Source: Neofusicoccum parvum
Lineage: Eukaryota > Ascomycota > Dothideomycetes > Botryosphaeriales > Botryosphaeriaceae
Direction of reading: 5' to 3'
DNA: 64,000 nucleotides
Assembly (NCBI GenBank): GCA_020912385.1
Contig: CP087212.1
Location: 1,984,001-2,048,000, forward strand
In this document: positions 41,977 to 53,300 of the stretch, in pieces
Numbering within the stretch: the first letter of the stretch is position 1
Layout of the letters: each line of letters opens with the position of its first letter
Translations under genes and position numbers: made by a program
The notes under the pieces: model-generated
What the model was told of the DNA's origin: nothing
What the model saw: only the letters and a program-made list of their open reading frames with translations
Databases searched by the model: none

Positions 41977-43687
41977 ATGGAAGCGCCGGAAGGAGCCGCG
42001 GTTGTGCGCAACACCACTAATGCCGCTACTGCCGGCCACCCCTACGGCCCCTCGTACACCAAGGTGCTGGCAGGGCTCTTCGTCGCCGCCCTTGCATATC
42101 GCCTTTTGGGCGGTCCCAAACGGGAAAAGATCCTGCCGACATGGGTCCCCATCGAGATTTTTGTGGCCAGCACCTGTCTGATGGCCGGTGGTGTGTGGCT
42201 GAAGTTGCTGTAAGCCGACGTCCCCAGAATGCATCCACCCGTGCCCGGAGTTCTCACCATCACGCAGCTCAATTGTCCGCCGCTATGGCGGCTCCCTGTT
42301 TGGAATCACCTCCCAGCATCAGGTCATCCACAACCTGCAAGGAATTGAGCGTCTCATGGCGCAGCCCTTCCACACCCTGGACCACGAACCTGTTGGCTAC
42401 ACCATCACCACCCGTGTCTTTGGCGGCGAGGACTCGACCGAGATGCGCGATGCGATGAATCGGTGTAAGAAGGAGCTGTTCCTCGCCGTTGAAAAGGGGT
42501 TCGTCAATGAGTCTGCCTCGATGGAAATGATCCGGAAGGCAGACATCGGCAGCAAGACCTTCAACCTCCTGACTTTCTCCTCAAACCCCGAGGACCTCAA
42601 TCCCTGGGAGAGGTCTGCCGACCACAGGCTCATCCAGCCCGAGACGGACGGACAGGTCGGCATCGTGGAGATTGGCCTCGAGAACATGATCCGCAACTAC
42701 GGAGCTGAAATCGCCATCCCGCTGCTGTACGGGTCCGACTTCCTGAAGCGCAACCCGCAGCTCATCGACGACTTCTGGAAGTTCGACAACAACGTCTTCC
42801 CGCTCCGCATGCTCGGCCTCCCGGAATGGACTCCCATCAAGGCGATGAGAGAAGGCATCGCGGCGCGGAAGCGCATCCTCGACGCCCTGTACGCTCTGCA
42901 CGAGCGCATCGAGAAATACTGGAAGGGCGAAGAGCTCGACTGCGACATGTCGGACGTCGGGCAGGTGGCGCTGGACCGGAGCAAGGCGTACGCAGCGCAC
43001 AACGTGTCGTTCGGGCACCGGCGCGACATCGACATGGGGCTGCTGTGGGGGCAGAACGCCAACACGCAGCCGCTGATCTACTGGTTCGTGGTGTACATCC
43101 ACGCGACGCCGGGGCTGCGCGCCGCCATCCGCGCGGAGATCGCGGCATTCGTCCGGCTCACCGACACGCGGCCGGCGCGCATCACGGACATGGACTACGC
43201 GGGGCTGTCGCGCGACTGCCCGCTGCTGAAGTCGGCGTACCTGGAGACGTTCCGGCTGGCCAACGAGCCGTCGACGCTGCGCTACGTCGGCCGCCCCGTC
43301 ACCATCACCGACGGCCCGTACACGCACCGCCTGGCGCCCGGCACCTTCGTCACCGTCCCGCACGCCGTCAACCAGCGCAACCCCGCCGTCTACGCCGACC
43401 CCGCCCGCTTCGTGCCCGACCGCTTCGTCGAGACCGACGCCGCCTCCGGCAGGCGCGTGGCCCGCTACGGCGCGCTGAAGCCGTGGGGCATCGGCGTCGG
43501 CATGTGCAAGGGCAGGACCTTCGCCGAGAAGGAGATCCTGGGCGTCGTGGCGGCTGTGGTCAGCCTGTGGGACTTCGAGCCGGCGGATGGGGGACCGTGG
43601 AAGGTGCCGGGCATGAATCCGGGGACGGGCGTCATGCGGCCGACGAGCGACATCCGCATCAGGGCGACGAGGAGGGTGGTGTCTTGA
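41977..43687 (+). CDS. Cytochrome P450, CYP7/CYP8-like
   Basis: Heme-thiolate monooxygenase anchored in the ER. Exons 41977–42209 and 42268–43687 join in frame to 550 residues. Two hydrophobic N-terminal segments (about 28–40 and 55–77) precede the catalytic domain. The heme loop is PWGIGVGMCKGR with Cys491, having Trp instead of the usual Phe and no Arg two residues before the Cys. The ExxR pair is E404/R407 (ETFR). The I-helix reads GLLWGQNANTQP, like the ANT-P form of the CYP7/CYP8 (sterol hydroxylase/prostacyclin synthase) group rather than the usual AGxxT. In those animal relatives the unusual I-helix goes with sterol hydroxylation or isomerase chemistry. The substrate here is unknown. 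It lies 651 bp upstream of a flavin monooxygenase in the same direction. Confidence 0.9.
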
Positions 43688-44338
43688 TTGGAGGGGCGAG
43701 ACGCGTTTGGGGATTGGAGAAAGAGGTTGATGTTGGAACTCGGAGAGAGAGGGTGATGTTGAGAAAGAGGTTGACGTTGGGAAAAACCTACATAATTGAG
43801 TTCGGATCTCGCTGATTAATCAGAATGAAGACTGCTGAGAGGCACATTAATTGCAGCATCGTCGACCAACCAGGCCAGCTGTTCCGCGGAATATTCGCCC
43901 AGCAGCTCACCAGCACCGCCGGATTGCCTGATCGGGCAGGGATCGGCCATGGCGGCGGATGCTCGAGCACGCAGCCAAATCACAGCGCACCGAAACACCA
44001 TCCCACTTTCCATTCCCCTGGGCGATAGCGCAGTGGGTCGCTTGCGGCACGATTCAGGACGTCTGGCCGCCTCCCATGATGGTGCAAGAATCACGTGCAG
44101 TGTCGTCATCTCCGCCATGCTGCTCTTAAGCCCGCGTAACCGCGGGGACCTACCGCTAACCAGCTCACGCGAAATCCCGTCGCGCCCTCTTCGCCGTTGT
44201 CTCTCGCGCGCCGCTCCCGACAGCCCGCGTCCGGGAGGATCCAATTGAACGGCCGCAGCGCCCGTGCACCGCCGTTCGCTGGCAACTGTAAAAAGAGGGG
44301 ACTCAGGGATACTGCGCAGATCACCGAACACCAGCACC
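43688..44338. other. Intergenic region, P450 to flavin monooxygenase
   Basis: Promoter and leader of the monooxygenase gene; no gene. A GTTGA-GTTGG-type degenerate repeat (AGAAAGAGGTTGA twice) lies at about 43719–43775. Confidence 0.55.
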
Positions 44339-46252
44339 ATGGTAACGCCTGCGACCAACGGCTCTGCCGGGCACGCCAATGGCTACACCAATGGCGCCGC
44401 CGCGCCGAAGAGGAAGATGATCCTGAACGCCTTCGTGGAAATGTGTAAGTTGGCGTCGCCCGCAGCGCCTCCCGCCTCCCGCCCCCACACCCCGCTCCAG
44501 CACGTCTCCCTCTCCTTTCCCAGCCACAATGAGACAACCCCCGGCTCACAAACCCAGGCAGCGGCCACCAGTCGCCCGGCCTCTGGCGCCACCCGGACGA
44601 CCAGTCCACCAACTTCAACAGCGTCCACCACTGGATCAACCTGGCCAAGACGCTGGAGGCCGGCGGCTTCCACGCCATGTTCATCGCGGACGTGCTGGGC
44701 GGGTACGACGTGTACAAGAAGAGCCTGGACGAGGCGGTGCGGTCGGGCGCGCAGTGGCCGGTCAACGAGCCGATGCAGGTGGTGCCGGCCATGGCCGCCG
44801 CCACGCGCTCCATCGGCTTCGGCGTGACCGTCAGCACCACCTACGAGCAGCCGTACCACCTGGCCCGCCGCCTGAGCACGCTGGACCACCTGACCGGCGG
44901 CCGGTAGGCCTCCCCTCTCCCCCCACGAACAAACCCCCAAACACTGACACCACCCCCGCCCAGCTGCGGCTGGAACGTCGTGACCGGCTACCTCGACTCG
45001 GCCGCGCGCAACCTGACCGCGGGCGCCGCGCAGCCCGAGCACGACGCCCGCTACGCCATGGCCGAGGAGTACATGGAGGTCATGTACAAGCTGTGGCAGG
45101 CGTCGTGGCGCGAGGACGCGGTCGCGCTGGACCGCGCGCGCGGCGTCTACACGCACCCGGAGCGCGTGCGCCAGATCAACCACGCCGGCAAGCACTTCAC
45201 CGTGCCCGGCCCGCACCCCTGCCAGCCCAGCCCCCAGCGCGTGCCCGTCATCATGCAGGCCGGCACCAGCAAGGCCGGCACCGCCTTCAGCGCCAGGCAC
45301 GCCGAGGCCGTGTTTGTCAGCGGCCACTCGCCCGCCAGCTGCGCCCGCGGCGTCGCCGCCATCAGGGAGCAGGCGGCGAAGAACGGGCGGGATCCCCGCG
45401 CGATCAGGGTGATCGCGAAGGTGTGCATCGTGCTCGGGAGGACGCAGGCGGAGGCGGAGGCGAAGTATGCGGATTACGCGCAGTACGGGGACGTGGGCGG
45501 CGCGCTGGCGCTGTTCGGCGGCTGGACCGGGTACGACATGGACGAGTACGGCGACGACGAGGAGCTGCGGCTCGTGCAGACGAACGCCATCAGGAGCTAC
45601 ATGGAGGGGCTGGGCAAGCACCAGCCGAAGGTGGGCAAGTGGACGAAGAGGGTGCTGGCGGAGCACCTGATCGTGGGCGGGCTGGGCGGCACGATCGTGG
45701 GGTCGCCCGAGGCGGTGGCGGATGAGCTGGAGAGGTGGATGAGGGAGGCCGACGTGGATGGGTTCAACATCGTGAGTTTTTTTCCGCCCTCTTCTTTCCG
45801 GATTTTGCTTCTCCCTGGGATGGCGCAGGCTGACTTTCTCCCAGGCCTACGCCATCATGCCCCAGTCCTTCACCGACGTCATCGAGCTCCTCATCCCGGA
45901 GCTTCGTCGCCGCGGCACTTTCTGGGACGGCTACGAGTTCCCGGACGCCACCCTGCGGGAGAATCTGTACGGCATCAAGGGCCAGAACCTGCCGCCCGAT
46001 ACCCACCCGGCGTCGAGGTACCTGTGGAAGGCGCCGCCCGCGAAGGTGGAGCCGGCCGAGTCGGCGTGGAGGAGTGCCGCCGGGGTGAATGGCGTGAATG
46101 GGCATTGGAGGAACGGCGTGGCTACGAATGGGGTGAGAGTTGATGCAGGCACGAATGGAGCGAATGGAGTTAATGGGCACGCGTCGACTGGGGGATATGT
46201 TCCGGCGTGGGTGGAAGACGAATTTGATCCGGTTGCATGTCAGCTTGGGTAA
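44339..46252 (+). CDS. FMN-dependent monooxygenase, NtaA/SnaA/DszA family
   Basis: Bacterial-luciferase-fold (LLM) oxygenase using FMNH2 supplied by a separate reductase. Family members act on nitrilotriacetate, pristinamycin IIA or dibenzothiophene sulfone; the substrate here is not deducible. Exons 44339–44444, 44558–44903, 44964–45771 and 45845–46252 give 555 residues. Family signatures are KMILNAFVEMCSGHQ, GLWRHPDD, FHAMFIADVLGGYDVYKKS, TVSTTYEQPYHLARRLSTLDHL, CGWNVVTGYLDSAARN and VIMQAGTSKAG. The N-terminus (NGSAGHANGYTNG) and the C-terminal 50 residues (repeated NGVNG/NGANG) are Asn-Gly-rich additions beyond the enzyme core. The odd second splice gives the conserved MCSGHQ join, which supports the model. 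Confidence 0.93.
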
Positions 46253-47879
46253 GCCGGTAGACGTGCAGACCAGCATGAGAGAGCACGAGATGAGAAGTAG
46301 AATAAATTGGAGTATTCCGGCTCTTTCGGATAATGCGGGAGCTTTCTTTCCGTATGTTTACGTTGAGAACAAGGAGGTGGTGGTGGTGTTTGGCCGGCGG
46401 AGTTGCGGTCGTTTAGGTAAGCATGGACATGAAAGACCACAGTAGAAGAAGCTACAGCTTGGTAGACTCAATGTGGAGTTTGTTACCAGACATGCCACTT
46501 TCATAACACGCGCCCTTCACAACTGTGCATTCCTTGGTAAACCGACAGCACTATTTCGGAATCAAGGCTCAGCTTGTCTTGGGTATTCGAAAGTAAGGAT
46601 CACTTGATTTTTCTGGCTGAGCCGCGCGGTCCGTAATTCTGTGCATGCCTGAAACTCTATTACTGAGTGTAGAATAGTCACGCTCATGTCACTTCTCTCA
46701 CCGTCATGGGTGAGGACGCTGTCATAGGTCATTGGCTTCATTTGGCTCTGCTTGCTCGTGAATCATAATCAAAGTTGTTTCTGCCTGGTATACCTCTACA
46801 GAGGATCTACATCTATGTATTACGTGTATTCTGCGCACGGACATGCTCAAATACGACAGTCAGGCGAATAGTAGGCCTACGCTCGGCTCATCTCTCCCAA
46901 AAGATCTCGGACGCAAGAAACGTCCGAGACTCAAGCTTTCTATATTAGGTGTTTAAGCTCAAGTGGACTCATTGAAACCCCTGTCAGTCCGCGTCCAAGC
47001 CTGCCCCTTGATGTCTCGGCGAATCTGTTTGAGGAAGCATGCTTGGCCAAGACCGCATTGAAACTATAGAATGCTGTTGGTCCCGAATCGAAATGTGGAG
47101 ATCAGGCTTGCCGTAGTTATGACGTGCTTTCTACAGTAGCCCTTTGAGCGATCAGTGAAAACAGGTCTCAATGGGAGCGCTTCCAGTTTGTGGCCAAAAA
47201 TGGGTTTACCTCGTGTCCATGGACCAAACAACGTTACTTGAAGCAGGACACCGTCTCCACAAGAATACAACAGTAAAACCTCTGCGCCAACTAGCCTGGC
47301 GAACCATAGCATAGCATGTGGAAAGGCAGGAAATAAGCATGGCGGGTCAATACACTTCAAGCTTAGCGCGAACATATCCGGAAGTTTATTTGTATGTGGT
47401 CCCTGACAAACAAGGCGAAGCAACTTCTACAGCCACGCTTGGCAACTGCCCAGACACGCGTCCTGCAGACACTCTGCAGAATGCTTGAGCATCTTTAAAG
47501 TTTGTGAGGTTTGCGTCACCGCCGATGGCTGGCTAGTTGCCGGATGCGGCAATGCAGGCACAACTAAGCCTCGCCTCAACACCACCGACATCAACACCCA
47601 TTCTTCTGGTCGAACAGATGATTCTTTCTGGTCACCGCTTCTCGATCTCTTGCACATGCCTACGAAGATGTGCATACTAACGTAGCACACCGCTGGAGGC
47701 CGTGCAGTCCGAGAAGGGTGGAAAGACGGGTATAAAGGAGCACTCCTGCTCACCACAACAGCAGCAGGTCCAGCTCATCAGCAAGCCTCTGCATTCCTGA
47801 TAACCGCTCCAACACTCTTGTTAAACATTATTCAATCACCCCCAACCACCTCCATAAAATTCTTGCTCAACCACCAAAA
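46253..47879. other. 1.6 kb region without a supportable gene
   Basis: Between the monooxygenase and the secreted repeat-protein gene. AT-richer than the flanks. Minus-strand frames at 47064–47423 and 47427–47756 have no domain or splice support. The last 200 bp are the promoter of the downstream gene. Confidence 0.5.
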
Positions 47880-48772
47880 ATGCGCTCCCAATTCCTCCTC
47901 CTCGCCGCCACCAGCGCCATCCTCGCCCACAGCGCCGCCCTCCCTCATCCGAACGCCGCCGTCCCGGCTGCTATCGCTCCGGGCGCCAACGGCCTCGTCG
48001 GCAAGCCTGATGACTCCTACGTACCGCGCTCCGCTGCCAAATTGCCGGCCCTTCACTGACTCCTCACCAGAACAAGGACGACAGCTACAAGGACAAGGAC
48101 TACCCCGTCGACGACAACGGCGACGACGATGACGATGGTGACGACTACAGCGTCGACAAGAAGAACGCCCGTGCCCGGCGCGGCCTGATCGAGAGCCTGC
48201 ACCGGCGGTTCGTCGCTGAGAAGAGGGGCGGGGATGACGGCTACGACGACGGCGACGACGAGGACGGTGATGATGATGGGTACCACGCCCGCCGCAAGGC
48301 GAAGCGCGGAGACGACAGCGACGACGAGGAGGATTGTGATGACGAGGATGATGCGGCCAAGCGTCGCCGTCGGGGTATGGCGAAGCGGGGCGAGCCGATT
48401 GAGGATGAGGACTGCGAGGATGAGGATGGTGGGGATGCGAAGGTTCGTCGCCGCGGCGAGCCGGACGATGGTGATGATGACGACGATGACGATGATGACG
48501 GTGGGTACCGTCGTCTTGGGAAGCGTGGTGGAGATGATGGGGACGACGATGATGATGATGGAGACGACGAAGACGGCGGTTACAAGCGCAACCGTCGCCG
48601 TGGCGTGGCCAAGCGTGGTGAGCCCGGCGACGACGATGAGGACTGCGACGATGAAGACGATGGATACAAGCCTAACCGTCGCCGCAGCATGGCCAAGCGA
48701 GGAGGTGACGACGATGGCGACGATGACGAAGATGATGGTGGCTACCGCCGCCGCCGTCTCTTCAGGGCTTGA
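47880..48772 (+). CDS. Secreted kexin-processed repeat protein with alternating acidic and basic blocks
   Basis: Exons 47880–48020 and 48071–48772 give 280 residues. A signal peptide occupies about residues 1–19. The rest is built of units bounded by Lys-Arg sites at 98–99, 125–126, 152–153, 198–199, 228–229 and 256–257, mostly [AGE]-KR, the Kex2 consensus context. Each unit opens with Gly (GG, GD or GEP), runs through 10–25 Asp/Glu, often contains one Cys in an EDC[DE] block or one Tyr in a DGY/GGY block, and closes with an Arg-rich stretch. This matches the architecture of fungal kexin-processed repeat proteins (KEPs), some of which are precursors of cyclic peptides or pheromone-like signals. 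I see no UstYa-type oxidase nearby, so a RiPP is not supported. The function is unknown. Confidence 0.82.
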
Positions 48773-49112
48773 GCTCTTCAAGTCTCCTGTGAACCCGGTG
48801 CTTTTCAGAAGCTTGGATGCTCTCAGCAGAGCTTGCGTTGCCCTGGACCTGGCGGAGGAAGATCTTTTTCTTTGTGTTGACCAACTCTTTCCACTCTTTT
48901 CTAGCTGATTTAATTGTCTATCTTTCAGATTAATTGAAGATGGAACAAAATGTATCGTAACTCGTAACAAAGCAAAGTATGAGAGATACAGAAACCGCAG
49001 TCCTCGTAATGCCGTGCTTCCGCAAGTCACCAATCTTCTACCCCTGTTCGCAGTCTACAAATCCGAAAAAATTATTAAAGCAATTTGGCTCCTGGCGCCT
49101 GGACGTGACCCA
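48773..49112. other. Convergent intergenic region
   Basis: 340 bp between the stop codons of the repeat-protein gene and the DUF3176 gene; 3' UTRs only. Confidence 0.6.
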
Positions 49113-51261
49113 TCAAACCTTCAAGAACTTGATCATCCCTTCATTATTCCTCTTCAACTTCGTCCGCATCCCCTTCGCCCTCGCCTGCATCATCTTCCCC
49201 TCCTCATCATCAAACTCCCCCCACCCATCCAACCCGTGAAACAGCAACGGCAGTGTCCCCGACTTCCACGACGGCGCATCATTCATCCCGCTCGCCATCA
49301 GCGTCAACACCAAGAACACAACGCTCAGCAGCACCAGCACGGCCGGCACGATGAACCACCTCTTCCTGATCTTGACGTACGTCTCCGCCACGACCGCCTG
49401 CGCCTCGACGAAGTACCGCTGCCCGCCCCAGCGCGCGTCGACAGCCATCTGGACCTGACTCGTGATGCCATCGGCGACGGCCGCGAAGGCGACCGGGACG
49501 CTGAGGCGGTGCAGGAAGGCGCGGCCGAAGATCTGCTCGAACTTGGTGGCGGGCGTGTAGGGCAGGTCGAGCAGCGCGAACGCCAGCATGTCGCCGAAGA
49601 AGTACGACGTCACCAGGAAGTCGTTCTTGCCCACCTCGAAGAAGCGGCCCCCGCCGGGCTGGGGCGCGCCGAACGTGTCGTCGTACACGCGGTCGAGCCC
49701 GGAAGGCGTCAGGTTGAGCGATGGGTATCGCTGCGCCGTTTGCGCGAAGTCGAGCGTGTACACGACCGTCTCGGACTCCGCGCTGACTTCCTGTCGCGTG
49801 AGGGGCAGGTCCCAGCGAGAGTAGTTGTACGGCATGTAGCTGTCGGTGGTCTGTGGTCCGGCGCGTTAGTCACACTTTGTGGTCGGAGGGGCGGGGCGCT
49901 TGCATTTTGGTACGAGAAGTTTTGGTAAAGCTTTGCGCACCAGTTGATTCTGCATTCCGTGATCTCCGGCGTCCCCCTGATGTAATCAGGCTTGCCGTCT
50001 CTGTCGTTATCTGTGGGTCTCCAGTATTTGTCAAACCGCCCGAGGACAAACTTGGTCATGAGGCCTGTGTCACTGTACTCGTTGCTGTAGCTTACGTTCT
50101 TTGCGTACCACGAGGCGCCCAAGGCGAGGTGGTTCCCCGTCTGGTTGTGCATTGTGACATCGTATAACGTGTTGTATCTCTCGCTGAGGCCGTCGAAGTG
50201 TCGGACCACGCAAGTGTTGTCATGCGGGGAGGTGCAGTTATTGTCGGTGTATGTGCTCGCATTTGTGATGTCTTTACATTCGCTGCATACTCCAAGCGAC
50301 AGAAAGTCTGGCCAGGTACAGTTCCCGTTGGCACATGATGACGCCATTAGACGTGTCACATCAAAAACACCGTCAAAGAATGCGCCCTGGATAACCTGGG
50401 CGGCTTCGAATGCTTTGGTATTCAAGAGTCAGCTACGTTCAACTTCGTGCAGTGTTGACACTTACGCTCATCTTGTATCTCTGGTGAGCTCTCTGTGTTG
50501 TAAGCCTGGGCAACGTAAATGCCACTATCGTTGAATCCCTTGAGCTCATTGAGCGGCGGCATCCTGGTCTTTGTCTCAAATGAGACAATCTGTTGAGCGA
50601 GAGGCTCCATTGTCAAAGCACCAACCATGACCAACGCTCCCATCAACGCAATCCACGACTTGAACTTTGTCTTCCAGGGGAACACGAACGCGCCCCAAGG
50701 ACCGCGGCTGGCCTCATCGAAGGCCTCGATCTCCGCCAGCGGGCGGCTCTTGAGCCAGAAGTGTCTCCACTTCAGCTGACTGAGACACTCTGCTACGGGA
50801 AGCAGCATGGACGTCTTTGCAATGGTGATCAGGGTGGATATGAAGGTGTTGGGGCCCATGACCCATTTCCACTTCGACAGCGGCTGATCATCGAGGTAGG
50901 GCAGGAGGACGATGATGGCGACGGTGCAGGAGACGCTCAGAAGGCAGCCTCCCATCTCCCACAGCCACCATTCTTTAATCCATTGCTTGCGGCGGGAGGT
51001 CCGACGGGGGTTTATGGGGCGTTCGTGGGTGAGAAGGCTGGACTTGTCGCCTTTGGGCTCATCAGGAGGAAAGCCAAAGCCGGGAGTTGATGGGCTGAAG
51101 AGAGATGAGCCGGCTCCGGAGGACGCACGTGAGCCGTGCAGTGTGCTGGAGCGGCTGAATCTCGAGTGGTGGCTGGCTGGTGACGGGAAAGCGCTCAAGT
51201 CGAATTCCTCATGATTGTGGTCGGTACTTGATCGCCTTGGAATAGAGAAATACGGGTTCAT
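49113..51261 (-). CDS. DUF3176-family membrane protein
   Basis: Filamentous-fungus-specific membrane protein of unknown function. Exons 51261–50466, 50412–49914 and 49839–49113 give 673 residues. A Ser/Pro-rich cytosolic N-terminus is followed by the DUF3176 block with KEWWLWEMGG, a first membrane segment (about 99–123), WKWVMGPNTFISTLITIAK, VAECLSQLKWRHFW and FDEASRGPWGA, and a third membrane segment near 203–222. A long Cys-containing extracellular domain (CANGNCTWPDF, CSECKDI, several N-glycosylation sequons) leads to a last membrane helix at about 600–622 and a basic tail. At the last intron a GT donor at 49913 with acceptor at 49840 keeps frame. A GC donor with the upstream AG would also do so. 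Confidence 0.87.
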
Positions 51262-53300
51262 TGTGCTGTTTTCCGGTGGCAGACGGGAGAAAGGAGCGAG
51301 GCGTTGAGCTGTCCCGCGCAAGGCTGTACTTCAAACATTATGTAGGTGGGACGCGGCTTGGTCCCGAAGAGCCTCGCACTTGTGCGTCGGGAAGGCTCCA
51401 CCACCATTGTTCTGAGGTGCCAAGGTCGAGCTGCATGGCGTCGAATGAGCAGCGAATGGGCGGCATGTAGGCTGGTTGCGATGTTATCTATTGGCTGAAC
51501 ACAGGTAGAACGGCTGAGAAACGGCTGTGTACATATGTTCGCCACTCGATCCCGTCTTAACTCCGTCAACCCGGCCCCCATGATCGCCTGGCACCAAGAC
51601 GCAACCCCTCATTCCAGAGGAAGCCGACGCTAATTCAATGATATGAATGAACCCTCAGATAACCAAAGAGTGGAGTAGATTGTATTGACGTCAGCATGTC
51701 TCTTTTACATATCCGCCAAGGTCTTTGCTTATCCTGCAGCTGAAGGTTCAGCCTTGCGACAGTTCACCATGCAACTGCATCGAACCCGATCCGTTGGAGT
51801 AAAGTGCCAAATTCGGTATGTGCAGAACATCCAAGAATAGCTCAGAGCAGCTGTCGGCAAGTTCCAGGTCTTGGTCTCGACCTGGCGGTGTTTTGGGGGC
51901 CAAACATCCCCGCGGTTTGACGAAAGAGGGCGAACATGGACCCGACAACGATGCGCATGTGGTAATCTCGATCTCTGGATCACATTCCCCGCGCACGTAG
52001 TTCCGTTCGATTTGAGTCTAGAGCTGTATAACCAAGTGTTTTGTCTGTTGCAGGGCTGGATCGGGATCAGTTTGTCGGTGTAATTCCAGTAAACCACTCC
52101 CTGATATAACGTCTTTCATTGGCTACATATAGGCCCTCTTGACTAGTAAGAAGCCATCGCCATATGATCATAGAGAGATATACAAAGGACAATAGATACC
52201 AAACGACCTCAAACGCAATGTTGAAATGTCGCATTCCAGTGGTAACTGGTAACTTTAGGCTTGCGTTGGATATCAGCTTGTTGGAACCTCAATTCAGCTA
52301 CTGATTATTGCCCATACGTAAGCATTTCCTCTCTAGTTGGAGTTCCTCTCACCAGAAAGAACTCAGGCACATTTGTGTAACAATAGCCCACGCTCGAAGC
52401 CCTCATACTAGTATGCTATGCTCCAGCTGAGGGTTGGTTCCTTGTCATGCCTGCACCTCGATAAAGCCAAAGGCGGCAAGTTTTAAAACCTTCGTCTCGG
52501 GGTCAAGTCTTAGTAACATACCCAGTAAGATAACCAGGCAACCAATCTCCGGAAAAGCTACGACGATGAAACCAAAAGTCCCAGCCAAACTGACCAGTTG
52601 AAAAAAAGATGAGCTTGTAGAGGTCAAGCGTTAAACTACCCCATGAGTATTGTTCTAGTTTTTGCTATAGTGAGGAAGAAATATTCAATTGTTCGGAGTT
52701 ATTCTGAGTATTGTGAAAGAAAATCAGTCTCCAAGTTAAGGGACTTTGCCGAGAAGAGAGCTGCATTCACATTCAAGGACCAGAAAGGTAAGCCCATATC
52801 TGCGATCGAACTGGCGGTGTTACGATTTATTGTTCTCTTCAGGTATTTGGCGAGACATGTGGATTCTGTGTAGGATACCGGCGTCTTGATGTCATACTCT
52901 CTAAGTAGCCTACGTTCCGTCCATGTGCGCACATCTTAGAGTTCTAGATCGTACTCAACCTCCTCCCAACCAGCCTGGGACTAGCTTAGAAGTTAGAAAG
53001 TGTCAAGGTGCTCCTCATTGTCATTTTTTCCTTCTCTTGAAATAGAACAATAAAGCACGTTGTCAGGTTTTGAACAACTATCAAGTTAGTCCATCACTGG
53101 ATGCTTAACCAAACGGTATCACTGGACCACGTAAAAGGGATCATCATATGAGCACCACGTTTTTCTTACTTATTGGTGCTATGGACTCTATTCATTGTAT
53201 TCGCGAGGGGTCCGAAGTTAACGCGAGGATTTGTTTCTTGGATCTCAGGAAGGCAGCATTAGTGGCACTTTGTAGGGATCCTTTGTCCGTTACATAACAC
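51262..53300. other. Gene-free region, AT-richer part
   Basis: Promoter of the DUF3176 gene for the first few hundred bases, then AT-rich sequence. Minus-strand frames at 52445–52627 (hydrophobic) and 52699–52932 might be decayed coding remnants but have no recognisable domain or splice partner. No repeats with the rest of the window were noticed. Confidence 0.45.

Noticed and set aside
44383..45725. Long frames on both strands over the flavin monooxygenase
   Set aside because: Arg/Ala-rich shadow frames of a very GC-rich gene whose own exons match a known family.
48053..49033. 326-codon minus-strand frame rich in Val/Ile
   Set aside because: Antisense of GAC/GAT repeats in the kexin-repeat gene yields Val/Ile runs that mimic membrane segments.
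49840..49899. GC–AG intron in the DUF3176 gene
   Set aside because: A canonical GT–AG pair (49913/49840) keeps the frame equally well, so a GC donor is not needed.
47880..51261. Ustiloxin-type RiPP cluster
   Set aside because: The precursor-like KR repeats are present, but the neighbouring membrane protein is DUF3176, not the UstYa (DUF3328) oxidase, and the repeats lack a conserved short core.
52445..52932. Two minus-strand frames as exons of a membrane-protein gene
   Set aside because: No domain, no shared splice phase found, AT-rich surroundings; too weak to call.
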